Below are positions 9,240 to 17,689 of a stretch of 64,000 nucleotides of DNA, one piece after another; the stretch's first letter is position 1, and each line of letters begins with the position of its first letter. The stretch comes from Nocardioides bizhenqiangii. GTDB taxonomy: Bacteria; Actinomycetota; Actinomycetes; Propionibacteriales; Nocardioidaceae. Both the position numbers and the translations under genes were made by a program. The notes beneath the pieces are model-generated. The model had not been told where the DNA came from and did no database searches. It saw only the letters and a program-made list of their open reading frames with translations. The stretch spans positions 1 through 64,000 of the forward strand of contig NZ_CP141059.1 in the NCBI RefSeq assembly GCF_034661235.1, written 5' to 3'.

Positions 9240-11984
9240 GTGACGGAAACCCAGAGCAACCTCGGCGGCGACGGACCCGGCCCCGGCGGGCGGATCGAGC
9301 CGATCGAGCTGCAGACGTCCATGCAGCGCGCGTACATCGACTACGCGATGGCGGTCATCGTCGGCCGTGCGCTGCCCGACGTACGCGACGGGCTCAAGCC
9401 GGTGCACCGCCGCGTGCTCTACGCGATGTTCGACGGCGGCTACCGCCCCGACCGCGGCTTCTCCAAGTGCTCGCGCGTCGTGGGCGACGTGATGGGTCAG
9501 TACCACCCGCACGGCGACACCGCGATCTACGACACCCTGGTGCGGCTGGCGCAGCCGTGGGTGATGCGCGCGCCGCTCGTGCACGGGCAGGGCAACTTCG
9601 GCTCGCCCGGCAACGACGCGGCCGCCGCGATGCGTTACACAGAGTGCCGGATGGCGCCGCTCGCGCTGGAGATGGTCCGCGACATCGAGCAGGAGACCGT
9701 CGAGTTCCAGCCCAACTACGACGGCCGCTCGCAGGAGCCCGTCGTCCTCCCGTCGCGGTACCCCAACCTGCTGGTCAACGGCTCGGCCGGCATCGCCGTC
9801 GGCATGGCCACCAACATCCCTCCGCACAACCTGCGCGAGGTGGCCGCGGGCGCGCAGTGGGCGCTCGAGCACCCCGACGCCACCCGTGAGGAGCTGCAGG
9901 ACGCCCTGATCGAGCGGATCAAGGGCCCCGACTTCCCCAACGGCGCACTGATCGTCGGCCGCGAGGGCATCGAGACCGCCTACCGCACCGGCCGCGGATC
10001 GGTCGCCCAGCGCGCGGTGATCGAGATCGACGAGGACGCCCGTGGGCGCACCTGCCTTTCGATCACCGAGCTGCCCTACATGGTCAACCCCGACAACCTG
10101 GCGCTGAAGATCGCCGAGCTCGCCGACTCGGGCAAGGTCCAGGGCATCGCCGACGTGCGCGACGACTCCTCCGGGCGCACCGGCCAGCGCCTGGTCGTCG
10201 TCCTCAAGCGCGACGCCGTCGCCCGCGTCGTGCTCAACAACCTGCTGAAGCACACCGAGCTGCAGACCAACTTCAGCGCCAACATGCTGGCCCTGGTCGA
10301 CGGCGTGCCGCGCACGCTGACGATCGACCAGTTCGTCAGCCACTGGGTCGAGCACCAGGTCGACGTCATCCAGCGGCGCACCCGCTACCGGCTGGCCGAG
10401 GCGGAGAAGCAGGCCCATGTCTTCCGGGGCCTGGTCAAGGCGCTCGACATGCTCGACGAGGTGATCGCGCTGATCCGGCGCTCGCCCGAGGTCGACGACG
10501 CTAGGCAGGGCCTGATCGAGCTGCTCGAGATCGACGAGGTCCAGGCCAACGCGATCCTCGACATGCAGCTGCGCCGGCTGGCCGCTCTCGAGCGGCAGAA
10601 GATCATGGACCGGCTCGCCGAGCTCGAGCTGACCATCGCCGACCTCGAGGACATCCTCGCCAACGAGAGCCGCCAGCGTTCCATCGTCTCGGAGGAGCTC
10701 GCCGAGATCGTCGAGAAGTACGGCGACGACCGGCGCACCCAGATCATCGCGGCCGACGGCGACCTCTCGATGGAGGACCTGATCCCCGACGAGGAGCTGG
10801 TCGTCTCGATCACCCGCGGCGGCTACGCGAAGCGGACGCTCGCGACCCAGTACCGCACCCAGAAGCGCGGCGGCAAGGGTGTGCGCGGCGCGACCCTGCG
10901 CGGCGACGACGTGGTCGAGCACTTCATCGCGACCACCAACCACCACTGGCTGCTGTTCTTCACGACGGCCGGCCGGGTCTACCGCACCAAGGCCTACAAC
11001 CTGCCGGAGGCGTTGCGCGACGCGAAGGGTGGGCACGTCGCCGGACTGCTCAGCTTCCAGCCCGACGAGTCGATCGCCCAGGTGCTTGCGATCCGCGACT
11101 ACGAGCAGGCTCCCTACCTCGTCCTCGCGACCCGCAACGGCCTGATCAAGAAGACCCGGCTCGGTGACTACAACAGCCCGCGCCAGGCCGGCGTCATCGC
11201 GATCAACTTCCGTGAGGACGACGACGAGCTGATCGGCGCCGAGCTGGTCAACCCCGACGACGACATCCTGCTGGTGTCGCGGAAGGGCCAGGCGATCCGG
11301 TTCCGCGCCGGCGACGACCAGCTGCGGCCGATGGGACGCGCGACGTCGGGCGTCACCGGCATGCGGTTCAAGTACGACGACGACTCGGTGCTGTCGATGT
11401 CGGTCATCCGCGCTGCCCAGGTGGCGGCGGAGGAGGCCGCGGGGCTGGCCGAGCACGACGAGGAGTCCGCTGCGGTCGAGGCGACAGCCGAGCAGGTCAA
11501 CGAGGTGAAGGCGCAGTTCGTCTTCACGATGACCGACGCCGGCTACGCCAAGCGCACCCGCATCAACGAGTACCGCCTCACCGGCCGCGGTGGCCTCGGC
11601 ATCACGACGATGAAGCTCACCAACGAGGAGCGAGGCGGGCTGGTCGGCGCGTTCATCGTCGAGGACGGCGACGAGATCCTGTCCATCACCCAGGGCGGCC
11701 AGGTCGTGCGCAGCCCCATCGACGACAACTTCAAGCCGTCGGTCGGCCGGTCCACCCAGGGTGTGAAGTTCGTGACGCCGAAGGCCGGCGACGCGGTGGC
11801 GGTCGTCGCCCGGTCGGTCGAGTCGAAGGTCGACGACGAGGAGCCGGTCGGCACCGCTCCCGCCGAAGACGGTGAGACGGACGAATCGCTCGTTACCGAC
11901 GCGGATGTAACAATCGACGCGGAAGAGTCCGTCGAGACGGGCGACAGCGGGGACGACGAGAGCCCCGGCGGAAGTGAGGGTTGA
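9240..11984 (+). CDS. gyrA: DNA gyrase subunit A
   Basis: 914-aa breakage-reunion subunit of gyrase. The catalytic tyrosine lies in [10 protein letters not shown] (about residue 139). The quinolone-resistance region reads HGDTAIYD, with Thr at the E. coli Ser83 position. The C-terminal beta-pinwheel includes the GyrA-box-like QKRGGKG. A highly acidic tail of about 60 residues ends the protein. GTG start about 5 bases after a GAGAGAGCAA stretch. The stop overlaps the next start as TGATG, so translation is coupled to the DUF3566 gene. Confidence 0.97.
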   Translation: MTETQSNLGGDGPGPGGRIEPIELQTSMQRAYIDYAMAVIVGRALPDVRDGLKPVHRRVLYAMFDGGYRPDRGFSKCSRVVGDVMGQYHPHGDTAIYDTLVRLAQPWVMRAPLVHGQGNFGSPGNDAAAAMRYTECRMAPLALEMVRDIEQETVEFQPNYDGRSQEPVVLPSRYPNLLVNGSAGIAVGMATNIPPHNLREVAAGAQWALEHPDATREELQDALIERIKGPDFPNGALIVGREGIETAYRTGRGSVAQRAVIEIDEDARGRTCLSITELPYMVNPDNLALKIAELADSGKVQGIADVRDDSSGRTGQRLVVVLKRDAVARVVLNNLLKHTELQTNFSANMLALVDGVPRTLTIDQFVSHWVEHQVDVIQRRTRYRLAEAEKQAHVFRGLVKALDMLDEVIALIRRSPEVDDARQGLIELLEIDEVQANAILDMQLRRLAALERQKIMDRLAELELTIADLEDILANESRQRSIVSEELAEIVEKYGDDRRTQIIAADGDLSMEDLIPDEELVVSITRGGYAKRTLATQYRTQKRGGKGVRGATLRGDDVVEHFIATTNHHWLLFFTTAGRVYRTKAYNLPEALRDAKGGHVAGLLSFQPDESIAQVLAIRDYEQAPYLVLATRNGLIKKTRLGDYNSPRQAGVIAINFREDDDELIGAELVNPDDDILLVSRKGQAIRFRAGDDQLRPMGRATSGVTGMRFKYDDDSVLSMSVIRAAQVAAEEAAGLAEHDEESAAVEATAEQVNEVKAQFVFTMTDAGYAKRTRINEYRLTGRGGLGITTMKLTNEERGGLVGAFIVEDGDEILSITQGGQVVRSPIDDNFKPSVGRSTQGVKFVTPKAGDAVAVVARSVESKVDDEEPVGTAPAEDGETDESLVTDADVTIDAEESVETGDSGDDESPGGSEG

Positions 11985-12571
11985 TGTCGGACCGCACCAA
12001 GGAGCCGACCACGGTCCCCGTGCCCACGGGCGCGCCCGTGAACAAGGCGGACGGCTCCGCGAAGCCGAAGGTCGGCAACCGCCCGCCCCAGCCCATGCCC
12101 GACCTTCCGCCGCCGCCGGCGGACGCACCGACGCCGGCTGCGGGCCCCACGGTCACGACCACCGCTGAGGTTGCCCCTTCCCAACGTCCGTCCTCGCGCG
12201 GCCCGCGCCGGGCACGCCTCCGGCTGACCCGGGTCGACCCCTGGTCGGTGATGAAGACGGCGTTCCTGCTGTCGATCGCGTTCGCCGTCGTCACCGTCGT
12301 GTCGGTCGCCATGGTCTGGCAGGTGCTCGGCGCCGCCGGCGTGTGGGACTCCATCAACAGCACGGTCCAGGAAGCCATCGGCGGCGAGGACGTCGCCGGC
12401 TTCCAGATCCAGGACTACCTCGGCACCAGCCGGGTCCTCGGTTTCACGATGCTCGTCGCCGCCATCGACGTCATCCTCATCACCGCCAGCGCGACCCTCA
12501 CGGCCTTCCTCTACAACATGGCAGCAGCCCTGCTCGGCGGCGTCGAAGTGACCCTCGCCGAGGACGCCTGA
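11984..12571 (+). CDS. DUF3566 transmembrane protein
   Basis: 195 aa. A Pro-rich cytoplasmic N-terminus (about 80 residues) precedes two strong transmembrane helices (about residues 90-115 and 145-185) with the family motif FLYNMAAALLGGVEVTL. DUF3566 proteins are regularly found directly after gyrA in actinobacteria; function unknown. The ATG at 11984 overlaps the gyrA stop by one base, and a TTG one codon earlier is less likely. It is followed by tRNA-Ile. Confidence 0.87.
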   Translation: MSDRTKEPTTVPVPTGAPVNKADGSAKPKVGNRPPQPMPDLPPPPADAPTPAAGPTVTTTAEVAPSQRPSSRGPRRARLRLTRVDPWSVMKTAFLLSIAFAVVTVVSVAMVWQVLGAAGVWDSINSTVQEAIGGEDVAGFQIQDYLGTSRVLGFTMLVAAIDVILITASATLTAFLYNMAAALLGGVEVTLAEDA

Positions 12572-12663
12572 GCCCGAGGGTCCCGTTTTGTTGGGCCCGG
12601 CTCCGGTCGGGTACCGTTCCCCCCGGTCTGCGGTCGGGGCTTCCACCTTGCCGCAGGCCACCC

Positions 12664-12737
12664 GGGCCTATAGCTCAGACGGTTAGAGCGCTTCCCTGAT
12701 AAGGAAGAGGTCACAGGTTCAAGTCCTGTTAGGCCCA
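12664..12737 (+). tRNA. tRNA-Ile (GAT anticodon)
   Basis: 74 nt. The acceptor stem GGGCCTA pairs with TAGGCCC, the anticodon stem is CTTCC/GGAAG with loop CTGATAA, and the GAT anticodon is at 12698-12700. The T loop is TTCAAGT. The 3' CCA is not encoded. This is the usual tRNA downstream of gyrA in actinomycetes. Confidence 0.96.
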
Positions 12738-12782
12738 CCCACGCCGCCCGGCTCGGGCCATCCAATCCGACGGAGGAATCGC

Positions 12783-12911
12783 GTGATCAAGAAGCTCGTG
12801 CTCACAGCACTCGCCACCGCTGGCGTTGCGTTCGCAGTGAAGAAGCTGCAGGAGAGCAAGGCGGAGCAGGCCCTCTGGGCCGAGGCCACCGACCAGCTCC
12901 CCGAGAACTGA
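12783..12911 (+). CDS. DLW-39 family small protein
   Basis: 42 aa. A hydrophobic N-terminal helix is followed by AVKKLQ and a C-terminal LWAEATD motif. DLW-39 proteins are tiny actinobacterial proteins found between tRNA-Ile and tRNA-Ala after gyrA; the role is unknown. Here the signature reads ALW instead of DLW. GTG start at 12783 about 6 bases after a GGAGGAA ribosome-binding site. Size, motif and synteny all agree. Confidence 0.85.
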   Translation: MIKKLVLTALATAGVAFAVKKLQESKAEQALWAEATDQLPEN

Positions 12912-12930
12912 CACCGGCCCGTACACCCAA

Positions 12931-13003
12931 GGGGCCTTGGCGCAATTGGTAGCGCACCTGCTTTGCAAGCAGGGGGTTAGGGGTTCGAGTCCCCTAGGCT
13001 CCA
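12931..13003 (+). tRNA. tRNA-Ala (TGC anticodon)
   Basis: 73 nt. The acceptor GGGGCCT pairs with AGGCTCC (one G-T pair), the anticodon stem is CCTGC/GCAGG, and the TGC anticodon is at 12964-12966. The T arm is GGGG-TTCGAGT-CCCC. CCA is not encoded. It sits 19 bp after the DLW-39 gene. Confidence 0.96.
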
Positions 13004-13077
13004 CTCGACGCGACCGCAGCTTCCTGTCTGTGTGAGCAATTCGTCGGGGGCGCTACGGGTCGGAGAGGTCGCCCGGG

Positions 13078-13422
13078 TCAGTCGTCGTCGCCGGACTCGT
13101 CCTCCGAGCCGTCGTCCTCGGTGCCGACCACCTCGAAGTTCTCGTCGAGCTGGACGTCGACCTGGGTGCCATCGTCGAGGGTGACCTCGACCTCGTACTT
13201 GCTCTCTTCGTCGTCGACCTCAGTCTCGGTCACGGTGCCTCCGCCGGTCTCCTCGAGCGCGGCCTTCTCGGCCCGGTCGAGCTGCGAGGCGGGGATCGGG
13301 CGGTCCTGTGCGTCGTCGTCATCCCCGGAGAGGGCGGCGGCGGCACCGACCGTGCCGGCCGTGACCACGGCTGCGCCGGCGAAGATCGCCGCGGTGCGCT
13401 TGCGGGTCAGTTTCGGGTTCAT
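13078..13422 (-). CDS. PepSY-domain secreted or membrane-anchored protein
   Basis: 114 aa. A basic start and hydrophobic segment (about residues 10-32, signal peptide or anchor) leads into an acidic linker. One PepSY-type domain follows (about 45-100: AEKAALEETGGGTVTE, then YEVEVTLDDG). PepSY domains are thought to inhibit or bind peptidases or ligands outside the membrane. The acidic tail ends in Asp repeats. It is a single gene, convergent with tRNA-Ala. The family call is moderate; the partner is unknown. Confidence 0.78.
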   Translation of the reverse strand: MNPKLTRKRTAAIFAGAAVVTAGTVGAAAALSGDDDDAQDRPIPASQLDRAEKAALEETGGGTVTETEVDDEESKYEVEVTLDDGTQVDVQLDENFEVVGTEDDGSEDESGDDD

Positions 13423-13502
13423 ATCGCCAGAGTAGATCTGCGGGAGCCGGTGTCAACGGTTCTCTCATCGGCGCCTCATCTGACGGACCAGAAGCCGCAA
13501 AA

Positions 13503-13538
13503 CACCGAAGCCCGGGCCGATCGGCCCGGGCTTCGGTG
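13503..13538. terminator. Perfect 36-bp palindrome, terminator-like
   Basis: An uninterrupted inverted repeat from CACCGAAGCCCGGGCC to its exact complement, with 18-base arms and no spacer. It lies just past the stop of the minus-strand RTX-like gene (13556), so it is most likely that gene's terminator. There is no T-tract, as is usual in actinomycetes. Confidence 0.75.
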
Positions 13539-13555
13539 CTTGCTGCAGGTGACGC

Positions 13556-14164
13556 TCAGTGGTGGGCGATGCGGTCCGTGCCGCTGCCACCGTTGAGGTG
13601 GTCGGTACCAGGACCACCGCGGAGCCAGTCGCGGCTGGCGCCGCCGAAGGCGCGGTCGTTGCCCTTGGCGCCGTTGACGAAGTCGGCGCCGGCACCGCCG
13701 TACACGGTGTCGTTGCCGGCGTCGGTGAGCACCCAGAGGCGGAACCGCTTCGGGAGGGTGCGGCCGTCGGTGAAGTCGTGTCCGCCGCGCGGCCAGACCT
13801 GGATGAACATCCGCTGCTTGTTGAAGCGCGGCGGGACCTTGCAGACGGCGGAGACGCCGGTCTTGACCCGCTCGTTCTGGCAGCGGTCCGGCAGGCGCTT
13901 CTTCCAGTGGGCGGTGCGGGTGTCGCGGAACCGGATCGCGTGCCGCGACTCGACCCACTTCACGGTCAGGTGCTGGTTGTGCTGGCCGGAGATGTAGACC
14001 GGGCCGTACTTCGAGTAGCGGATCAGCGCGGCGTTGCCCATGTCGCTGACACCGGCATCGCCGGGGCCGAGCATGAGCGGCGGGAGGTCCGCCTGCGCAG
14101 GGGCGACGCCCACGGCCAGGCTGGCGGCCAGGGCTACGACAAGGGTGGTGATCTTGCGGATCAA
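13556..14164 (-). CDS. Secreted RTX-like (GGxGxD repeat) protein
   Basis: 202 aa from a TTG start at 14164, chosen because a perfect AGGAGGAG ribosome-binding site lies 5 bases upstream and the next ~25 residues form a clean signal peptide ending AQA. Residues ~26-145 are a unique domain with two Cys and many Arg/Lys. The C-terminal ~50 residues carry hemolysin-type calcium-binding repeats such as GGAGADFVNG and GGPGTDHLNGG. RTX nonapeptides bind Ca2+ and fold as a beta-roll. Target and function are unknown. The frame is open 42 codons further upstream but that extension is Arg-rich and not signal-like. Confidence 0.75.
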   Translation of the reverse strand: MIRKITTLVVALAASLAVGVAPAQADLPPLMLGPGDAGVSDMGNAALIRYSKYGPVYISGQHNQHLTVKWVESRHAIRFRDTRTAHWKKRLPDRCQNERVKTGVSAVCKVPPRFNKQRMFIQVWPRGGHDFTDGRTLPKRFRLWVLTDAGNDTVYGGAGADFVNGAKGNDRAFGGASRDWLRGGPGTDHLNGGSGTDRIAHH

Positions 14165-14322
14165 GGAGACTCCTCCTGGTTTGGGGCTCCCAGGACCATA
14201 GGCGGATTTACTCCGAGCGCGAATTCGTCGGTGGCGACGGCCGCCACTTCCGGTACGTAGTCCCGCCCGCCCTCCGAGCGCCCCGGTCATGGAATCTGAT
14301 AACCCGTGGCAGACTCAGCGCC

Positions 14323-15276
14323 GTGAATCCTGGGGTGCGCTGGCTGGTGCCGTTCGTGGCGCTCCTGGCGGCGGGATGTAGCGAGTCCGACGAGCCGGTC
14401 TACCCCGAGGAGCCCGATACGTCGGCGATGTCGACGGAGTACGACCCCACGCTCGAGCCCGCGGCCGCCGCGCTGCCCCTGGTGCCCGCGGACGCCACGA
14501 CGCTCGAGGTCACCGACTTCGACCAGCTCCGGCTCACCCTCGGGTTCGGTTCCCTCGACCACGACTCACCGGCGCCCGAACGGGCGCGTTTCTGGCAGGC
14601 GCTCTCCGAAGCAGCCAGCCTGTCCACGGGTCTGCTGCGCCCGGTTGCCGACGAGCTCGCGACCTACGACTTCGGGCAGGACGACGTCGCCTGGGAGGCG
14701 ACGTACGCCGGTGGTGCCGACGGCTGGGTGCTTGCCTTCCACGAGGAGGCGCCGCTCGCCGCGGTACAGCGGGCGATCCGCGACGGGGTCGGTCCGTTGG
14801 CCGGCGCCGTCCTCGACATCGACCGGGCGCTGGTGACCTCGGCCCCGCCTCCCGAGGGGGAGGACAGCTGGGCGGCGATCGAGGAGGTCGTCGGACTGGT
14901 GGGGCAGGAGGCCAACACGACGTACGTCGAGCGCGCCTGCCTTGCGTTCGACACGGTCTTCGGCGAGGGGATGGAGGAGCAGCTGGCGGAGGCTCCTCGC
15001 GCGGCGCTCAAGTCCCTCGACCCGCTCGAGGGTTTCGCGATCGCTCTCGGGACCGACCTCGCCACCGTGCGGCTGGGGGAGTCCCGGTCGGACGCGTTCG
15101 ACCGGCTGCGCCTGGCCGAGGTGATGCCGGCGATCAGGCCGGAGTTCGGCGCGGGCTTCGCACGCGGGGTCGCCGACCCGTCGACCGGCCGCCTCGGCTA
15201 CGACCTGCAGCGACCGACGGCCGCCGTCGAGCTGATCCGGGACCAGCACCTCCCGTTCGCGGTCTGCGGCGACTGA
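14323..15276 (+). CDS. Predicted lipoprotein of unknown function
   Basis: 317 aa. The N-terminal signal peptide has lipobox LAAGC (Cys about residue 19), so it is probably lipid-anchored on the outer face of the membrane. The mature part is acidic and has two further Cys residues (in ERACLAFD and at the FAVCGD terminus) that could form a disulfide. I recognise no enzyme motif. GTG start at 14323; it ends 4 bases from the convergent MBL hydrolase stop. Confidence 0.75.
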   Translation: MNPGVRWLVPFVALLAAGCSESDEPVYPEEPDTSAMSTEYDPTLEPAAAALPLVPADATTLEVTDFDQLRLTLGFGSLDHDSPAPERARFWQALSEAASLSTGLLRPVADELATYDFGQDDVAWEATYAGGADGWVLAFHEEAPLAAVQRAIRDGVGPLAGAVLDIDRALVTSAPPPEGEDSWAAIEEVVGLVGQEANTTYVERACLAFDTVFGEGMEEQLAEAPRAALKSLDPLEGFAIALGTDLATVRLGESRSDAFDRLRLAEVMPAIRPEFGAGFARGVADPSTGRLGYDLQRPTAAVELIRDQHLPFAVCGD

Positions 15277-15280
15277 GCGA

Positions 15281-16072
15281 TCAGCGACCGCCACCGGCGA
15301 GCGCGTCGTACTGCCGCTTGTCGTGGGCGCAGAACACCGTGACCTCGTCGGAGTGAGCGGCCGCCAGCTCCTGGAGCCGCTCGAGATTCTCTCGCCGCAC
15401 CTTGTTGGACCTCGCGGTGAACAGCTGGAAACCGGCCAGCCCGCGGTGACAAGTGGCCGGGCTGCCCATCTGCCGGCCGTCGAAGAAGGCGTCGCCGGCG
15501 TGCAGGAGCCAGTGCCCCGACCCCTCGCGCACGGCGACGCCGATCTGCCCCGGAGTGTGACCGGGGAGCGGCACCAGGACCACGTCGTCGCCCAGCGCAG
15601 TGACGGCGGGGAAGCTGAACCACTCGCCGTCGGGCTCCGCGTGCGGCACCCAGCGAGCGCCGTGCGCCCAGTGGGCGGGAACGTTGCGCGACCGGTGGCG
15701 TAGCGGTTGGTTCTTGACGGCTTCGAGCTCGAGCTGGTGGACGTGGACGCGAGCGTCCGGGAAGTCGGCCAACCCACCGGCGTGGTCGACGTCGAGGTGG
15801 GTGACCACGATGTCGGTGACGTCCTCGGGGGAGAACCCGAGGGCGGTCACCTGCGCGAGTGCCGTCTCTCCCGGATCGAGCGCTGGCCGCACCAGGCGCA
15901 GGTAGGGCTTGCCGAGCCGTTCGGGATCGGCGAGGTCGCCGGTCCCGAAACCGGTGTCGACGAGCATCAGACCCTCGTCGCGTTCGACGAGCAGGACGTG
16001 CGCGATCATCGTCGGCGCCAGCAGCGGCCGCATCGTGGCGCAGTTGAGGTGGTGGACCGTCACGGCGGTCAT
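15281..16072 (-). CDS. MBL-fold metallo-hydrolase (lactonase-like)
   Basis: 263 aa. The metallo-beta-lactamase metal site is complete: THLDVDHAGG (HxHxDH variant with Asp replacing the second His), PLPGHTPGQ, GDAFFDG and a late HDKRQYD. The HxDxDH form is seen in AHL-lactonase-like and related hydrolases; the substrate is unknown. The stop is 4 bases from the convergent lipoprotein gene. Upstream, 37 bp separate it from the fatty-acid hydroxylase gene on the same strand, so it may be the last gene of that operon. Confidence 0.85.
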   Translation of the reverse strand: MTAVTVHHLNCATMRPLLAPTMIAHVLLVERDEGLMLVDTGFGTGDLADPERLGKPYLRLVRPALDPGETALAQVTALGFSPEDVTDIVVTHLDVDHAGGLADFPDARVHVHQLELEAVKNQPLRHRSRNVPAHWAHGARWVPHAEPDGEWFSFPAVTALGDDVVLVPLPGHTPGQIGVAVREGSGHWLLHAGDAFFDGRQMGSPATCHRGLAGFQLFTARSNKVRRENLERLQELAAAHSDEVTVFCAHDKRQYDALAGGGR

Positions 16073-16094
16073 CGTGTCAGGTCCGGTCGGGCAA

Positions 16095-16120
16095 GGTCAG
16101 TCAGCCAGGTCAGTCAGCCA
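16095..16120. repeat. 13-bp tandem duplication across a stop codon
   Basis: GGTCAGTCAGCCA occurs twice head-to-tail (16095-16107 and 16108-16120). The second copy holds the stop and last codons of the minus-strand hydroxylase gene; the first copy lies just downstream. It looks like a recent slippage duplication that did not alter the protein. Confidence 0.8.
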
Positions 16121-16829
16121 GACCGTGCAGGTTGCGAGCGGTAGGGGAGGTGGGCACGGTCGCCGGGTCCGGATAGGTCCCGAACAGGCGGTCCGCGGTG
16201 GCCGCGGTGGTGACCGTGAACCAGTAGTGCTCGCTCTTGTAGTGGTGCAGCCGGTGGTTGCGCCACACCGAGCGGAACCAGGCCGACTTCGGCCGGTAGT
16301 CGCTGTGCAGCAGGTAGTGGACCCATTCGTACGCCGACAGCAGCACCAGCACCGAGACCATCACCGTGAACATCGCCGACCAGGTCGGGGTGGTGGCCCA
16401 CGCGATCAGGGCCAGGAACGGGGCGAGCGTCAGCTCGACCTGCCACGGCACGAACACCAGCGGGATGGACCGGGGGTCGGCGTGGTGAGCGCGGTGCTTG
16501 CGGGAGAGCAGCGGGTCGATCGTGAGACCGGCGACGCGGCGCGGCCGCCAGTGCAGGATGAAGACGTGGATCATCCACTCCACGAACGGCATGATCGCGA
16601 GCAGCCCGACGGGGATGAGCAGCTCCCACCACGCGCCCGGCCCGGCGAGCACCCGCCCGACGACGGAGACCGCCAGCGTGCTGCCGATGATGTACGGCGA
16701 CGGGTGCCGCCAGAACTCGGCGAACACCTGGCCGAGCGACCGGCTGGTACGGCGGCCGCCGCCCGTGATCCGGGCCTCGTCGCGGGCGACCTGCTGCTGG
16801 GCGAGGGTGTCGACGTCGTTCGTGGTCAT
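16110..16829 (-). CDS. Fatty acid hydroxylase / sterol desaturase superfamily protein
   Basis: 239-aa integral membrane di-iron oxygenase. The histidine clusters are present: EWMIHVFILH, RKHRAHH, EWVHYLLHSDY and RNHRLHHYKSEHYW, between four predicted membrane helices. The family hydroxylates or desaturates lipids, sterols or carotenoids; the substrate here is unknown. The start overlaps the GntR gene stop as ATGA, so the regulator and enzyme are translationally coupled. Confidence 0.86.
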   Translation of the reverse strand: MTTNDVDTLAQQQVARDEARITGGGRRTSRSLGQVFAEFWRHPSPYIIGSTLAVSVVGRVLAGPGAWWELLIPVGLLAIMPFVEWMIHVFILHWRPRRVAGLTIDPLLSRKHRAHHADPRSIPLVFVPWQVELTLAPFLALIAWATTPTWSAMFTVMVSVLVLLSAYEWVHYLLHSDYRPKSAWFRSVWRNHRLHHYKSEHYWFTVTTAATADRLFGTYPDPATVPTSPTARNLHGLAD

Positions 16830-17563
16830 GACTCGTCTCCGTCGGAAGTGTCGGTGAGGGCCGCGAAGGCCTCCATCAGTGCGTCGTTGGTGGGGGCGAG
16901 CACCCGCTCGGCAGCGGCCCGCGCGGTCGCCGGGTCGCCGGCCGTGATCGCGGCCGTGAGCAGGCGGTAGGGGTCGACCTGGCCGACCTCGGCGGCGAGC
17001 GCGTGCGCCAGCACCGGGAGCGCCGGTTCGTAGGCCACCCGCAGCCCGTTGAACATCAGCCGGAACACGATCGAGTCGGCTCCGTCGACGACCACGTCCC
17101 AGAACTCCAGAGCCAGCTCCTGCCAGGTCACCGGGTCGGAGGCCGCAGCGAGCCGGTCGACCACGTCGCCGAGCGCGGTGGCCAGGGCCGGCCCGCCGCG
17201 CTCGGCGGCCAGGGCGGCGATGCCCGGGCCGACCGACGTCCGTACCTCGACCACGCTGCGGGCGACCGAGGGGTCGATGACGCCGTCGGTGACCAGGAGG
17301 TGCGGCAGCAGGTCCAACCCGCCGTGCTTCCGGAAGTCGCGGACCGTCGCGCCGCCGCCGTGCCGAACCTCGACCAGCCGCGCCTGCGCCATCCGCTGGA
17401 GGGCCTCGCGCACCGCGGGCCGGGAGACACCGAGCACCTCGGCCAGCTGCCGCTCGCTGGGGAGCTGCTCGCCGGCAGCCAGCCCGCCGTCCATCACCTC
17501 ACCCAGCACCTGGTCGAACACCTGGTCCGACACGGACCTGCGGGTCACGGGCTTCAGCACCAT
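16826..17563 (-). CDS. GntR-family (FadR subfamily) transcriptional regulator
   Basis: 245 aa from the ATG at 17563 (a TTG 7 codons upstream is possible). The winged helix-turn-helix is at about residues 10-75, with LPSERQLAEVLGVSRPAVREAL, the GntR hallmark split around GEQLPSER. The all-helical C-terminal FCD-type ligand domain follows. The gene is first in an operon with a fatty acid hydroxylase. A consensus FadR-type operator is 39 bp upstream, so autoregulation and control by a lipid or acyl ligand are likely but inferred. Confidence 0.88.
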   Translation of the reverse strand: MVLKPVTRRSVSDQVFDQVLGEVMDGGLAAGEQLPSERQLAEVLGVSRPAVREALQRMAQARLVEVRHGGGATVRDFRKHGGLDLLPHLLVTDGVIDPSVARSVVEVRTSVGPGIAALAAERGGPALATALGDVVDRLAAASDPVTWQELALEFWDVVVDGADSIVFRLMFNGLRVAYEPALPVLAHALAAEVGQVDPYRLLTAAITAGDPATARAAAERVLAPTNDALMEAFAALTDTSDGDES

Positions 17564-17601
17564 GCGGCCGAGGTTAGTCGGCAAGTGGTCCTGTGGTCAA
17601 G

Positions 17602-17612
17602 TGGTAAGACCA
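17602..17612. promoter_or_regulatory. FadR-type GntR operator
   Basis: TGGTAAGACCA matches the FadR-subfamily consensus TNGTNNNACNA. It lies 39 bp upstream of the GntR start and in the divergent spacer to the SURF1 gene. Further GGTC half-sites lie at about 17587 and 17595. Confidence 0.65.
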
Positions 17613-17689
17613 ATAAGACGGATTGCGCAGGTTGAGGTGCGAGGCCGACCGAGGCCGGGCCTCGAAACCGACGCACCTACGCTGGCTAT

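Noticed and set aside
6940..12128. Two very long minus-strand open frames (694 and 1034 aa) over gyrB and gyrA
   Set aside because: They are antisense shadows of the gyrase genes; no domain motif is visible.
14294..14305. Shared ATCTGATAACCC before the lipoprotein gene (14323) and the TetR gene (47432)
   Set aside because: A 12-base match at two promoters may be chance in 64 kb; no common regulator or further similarity supports it.
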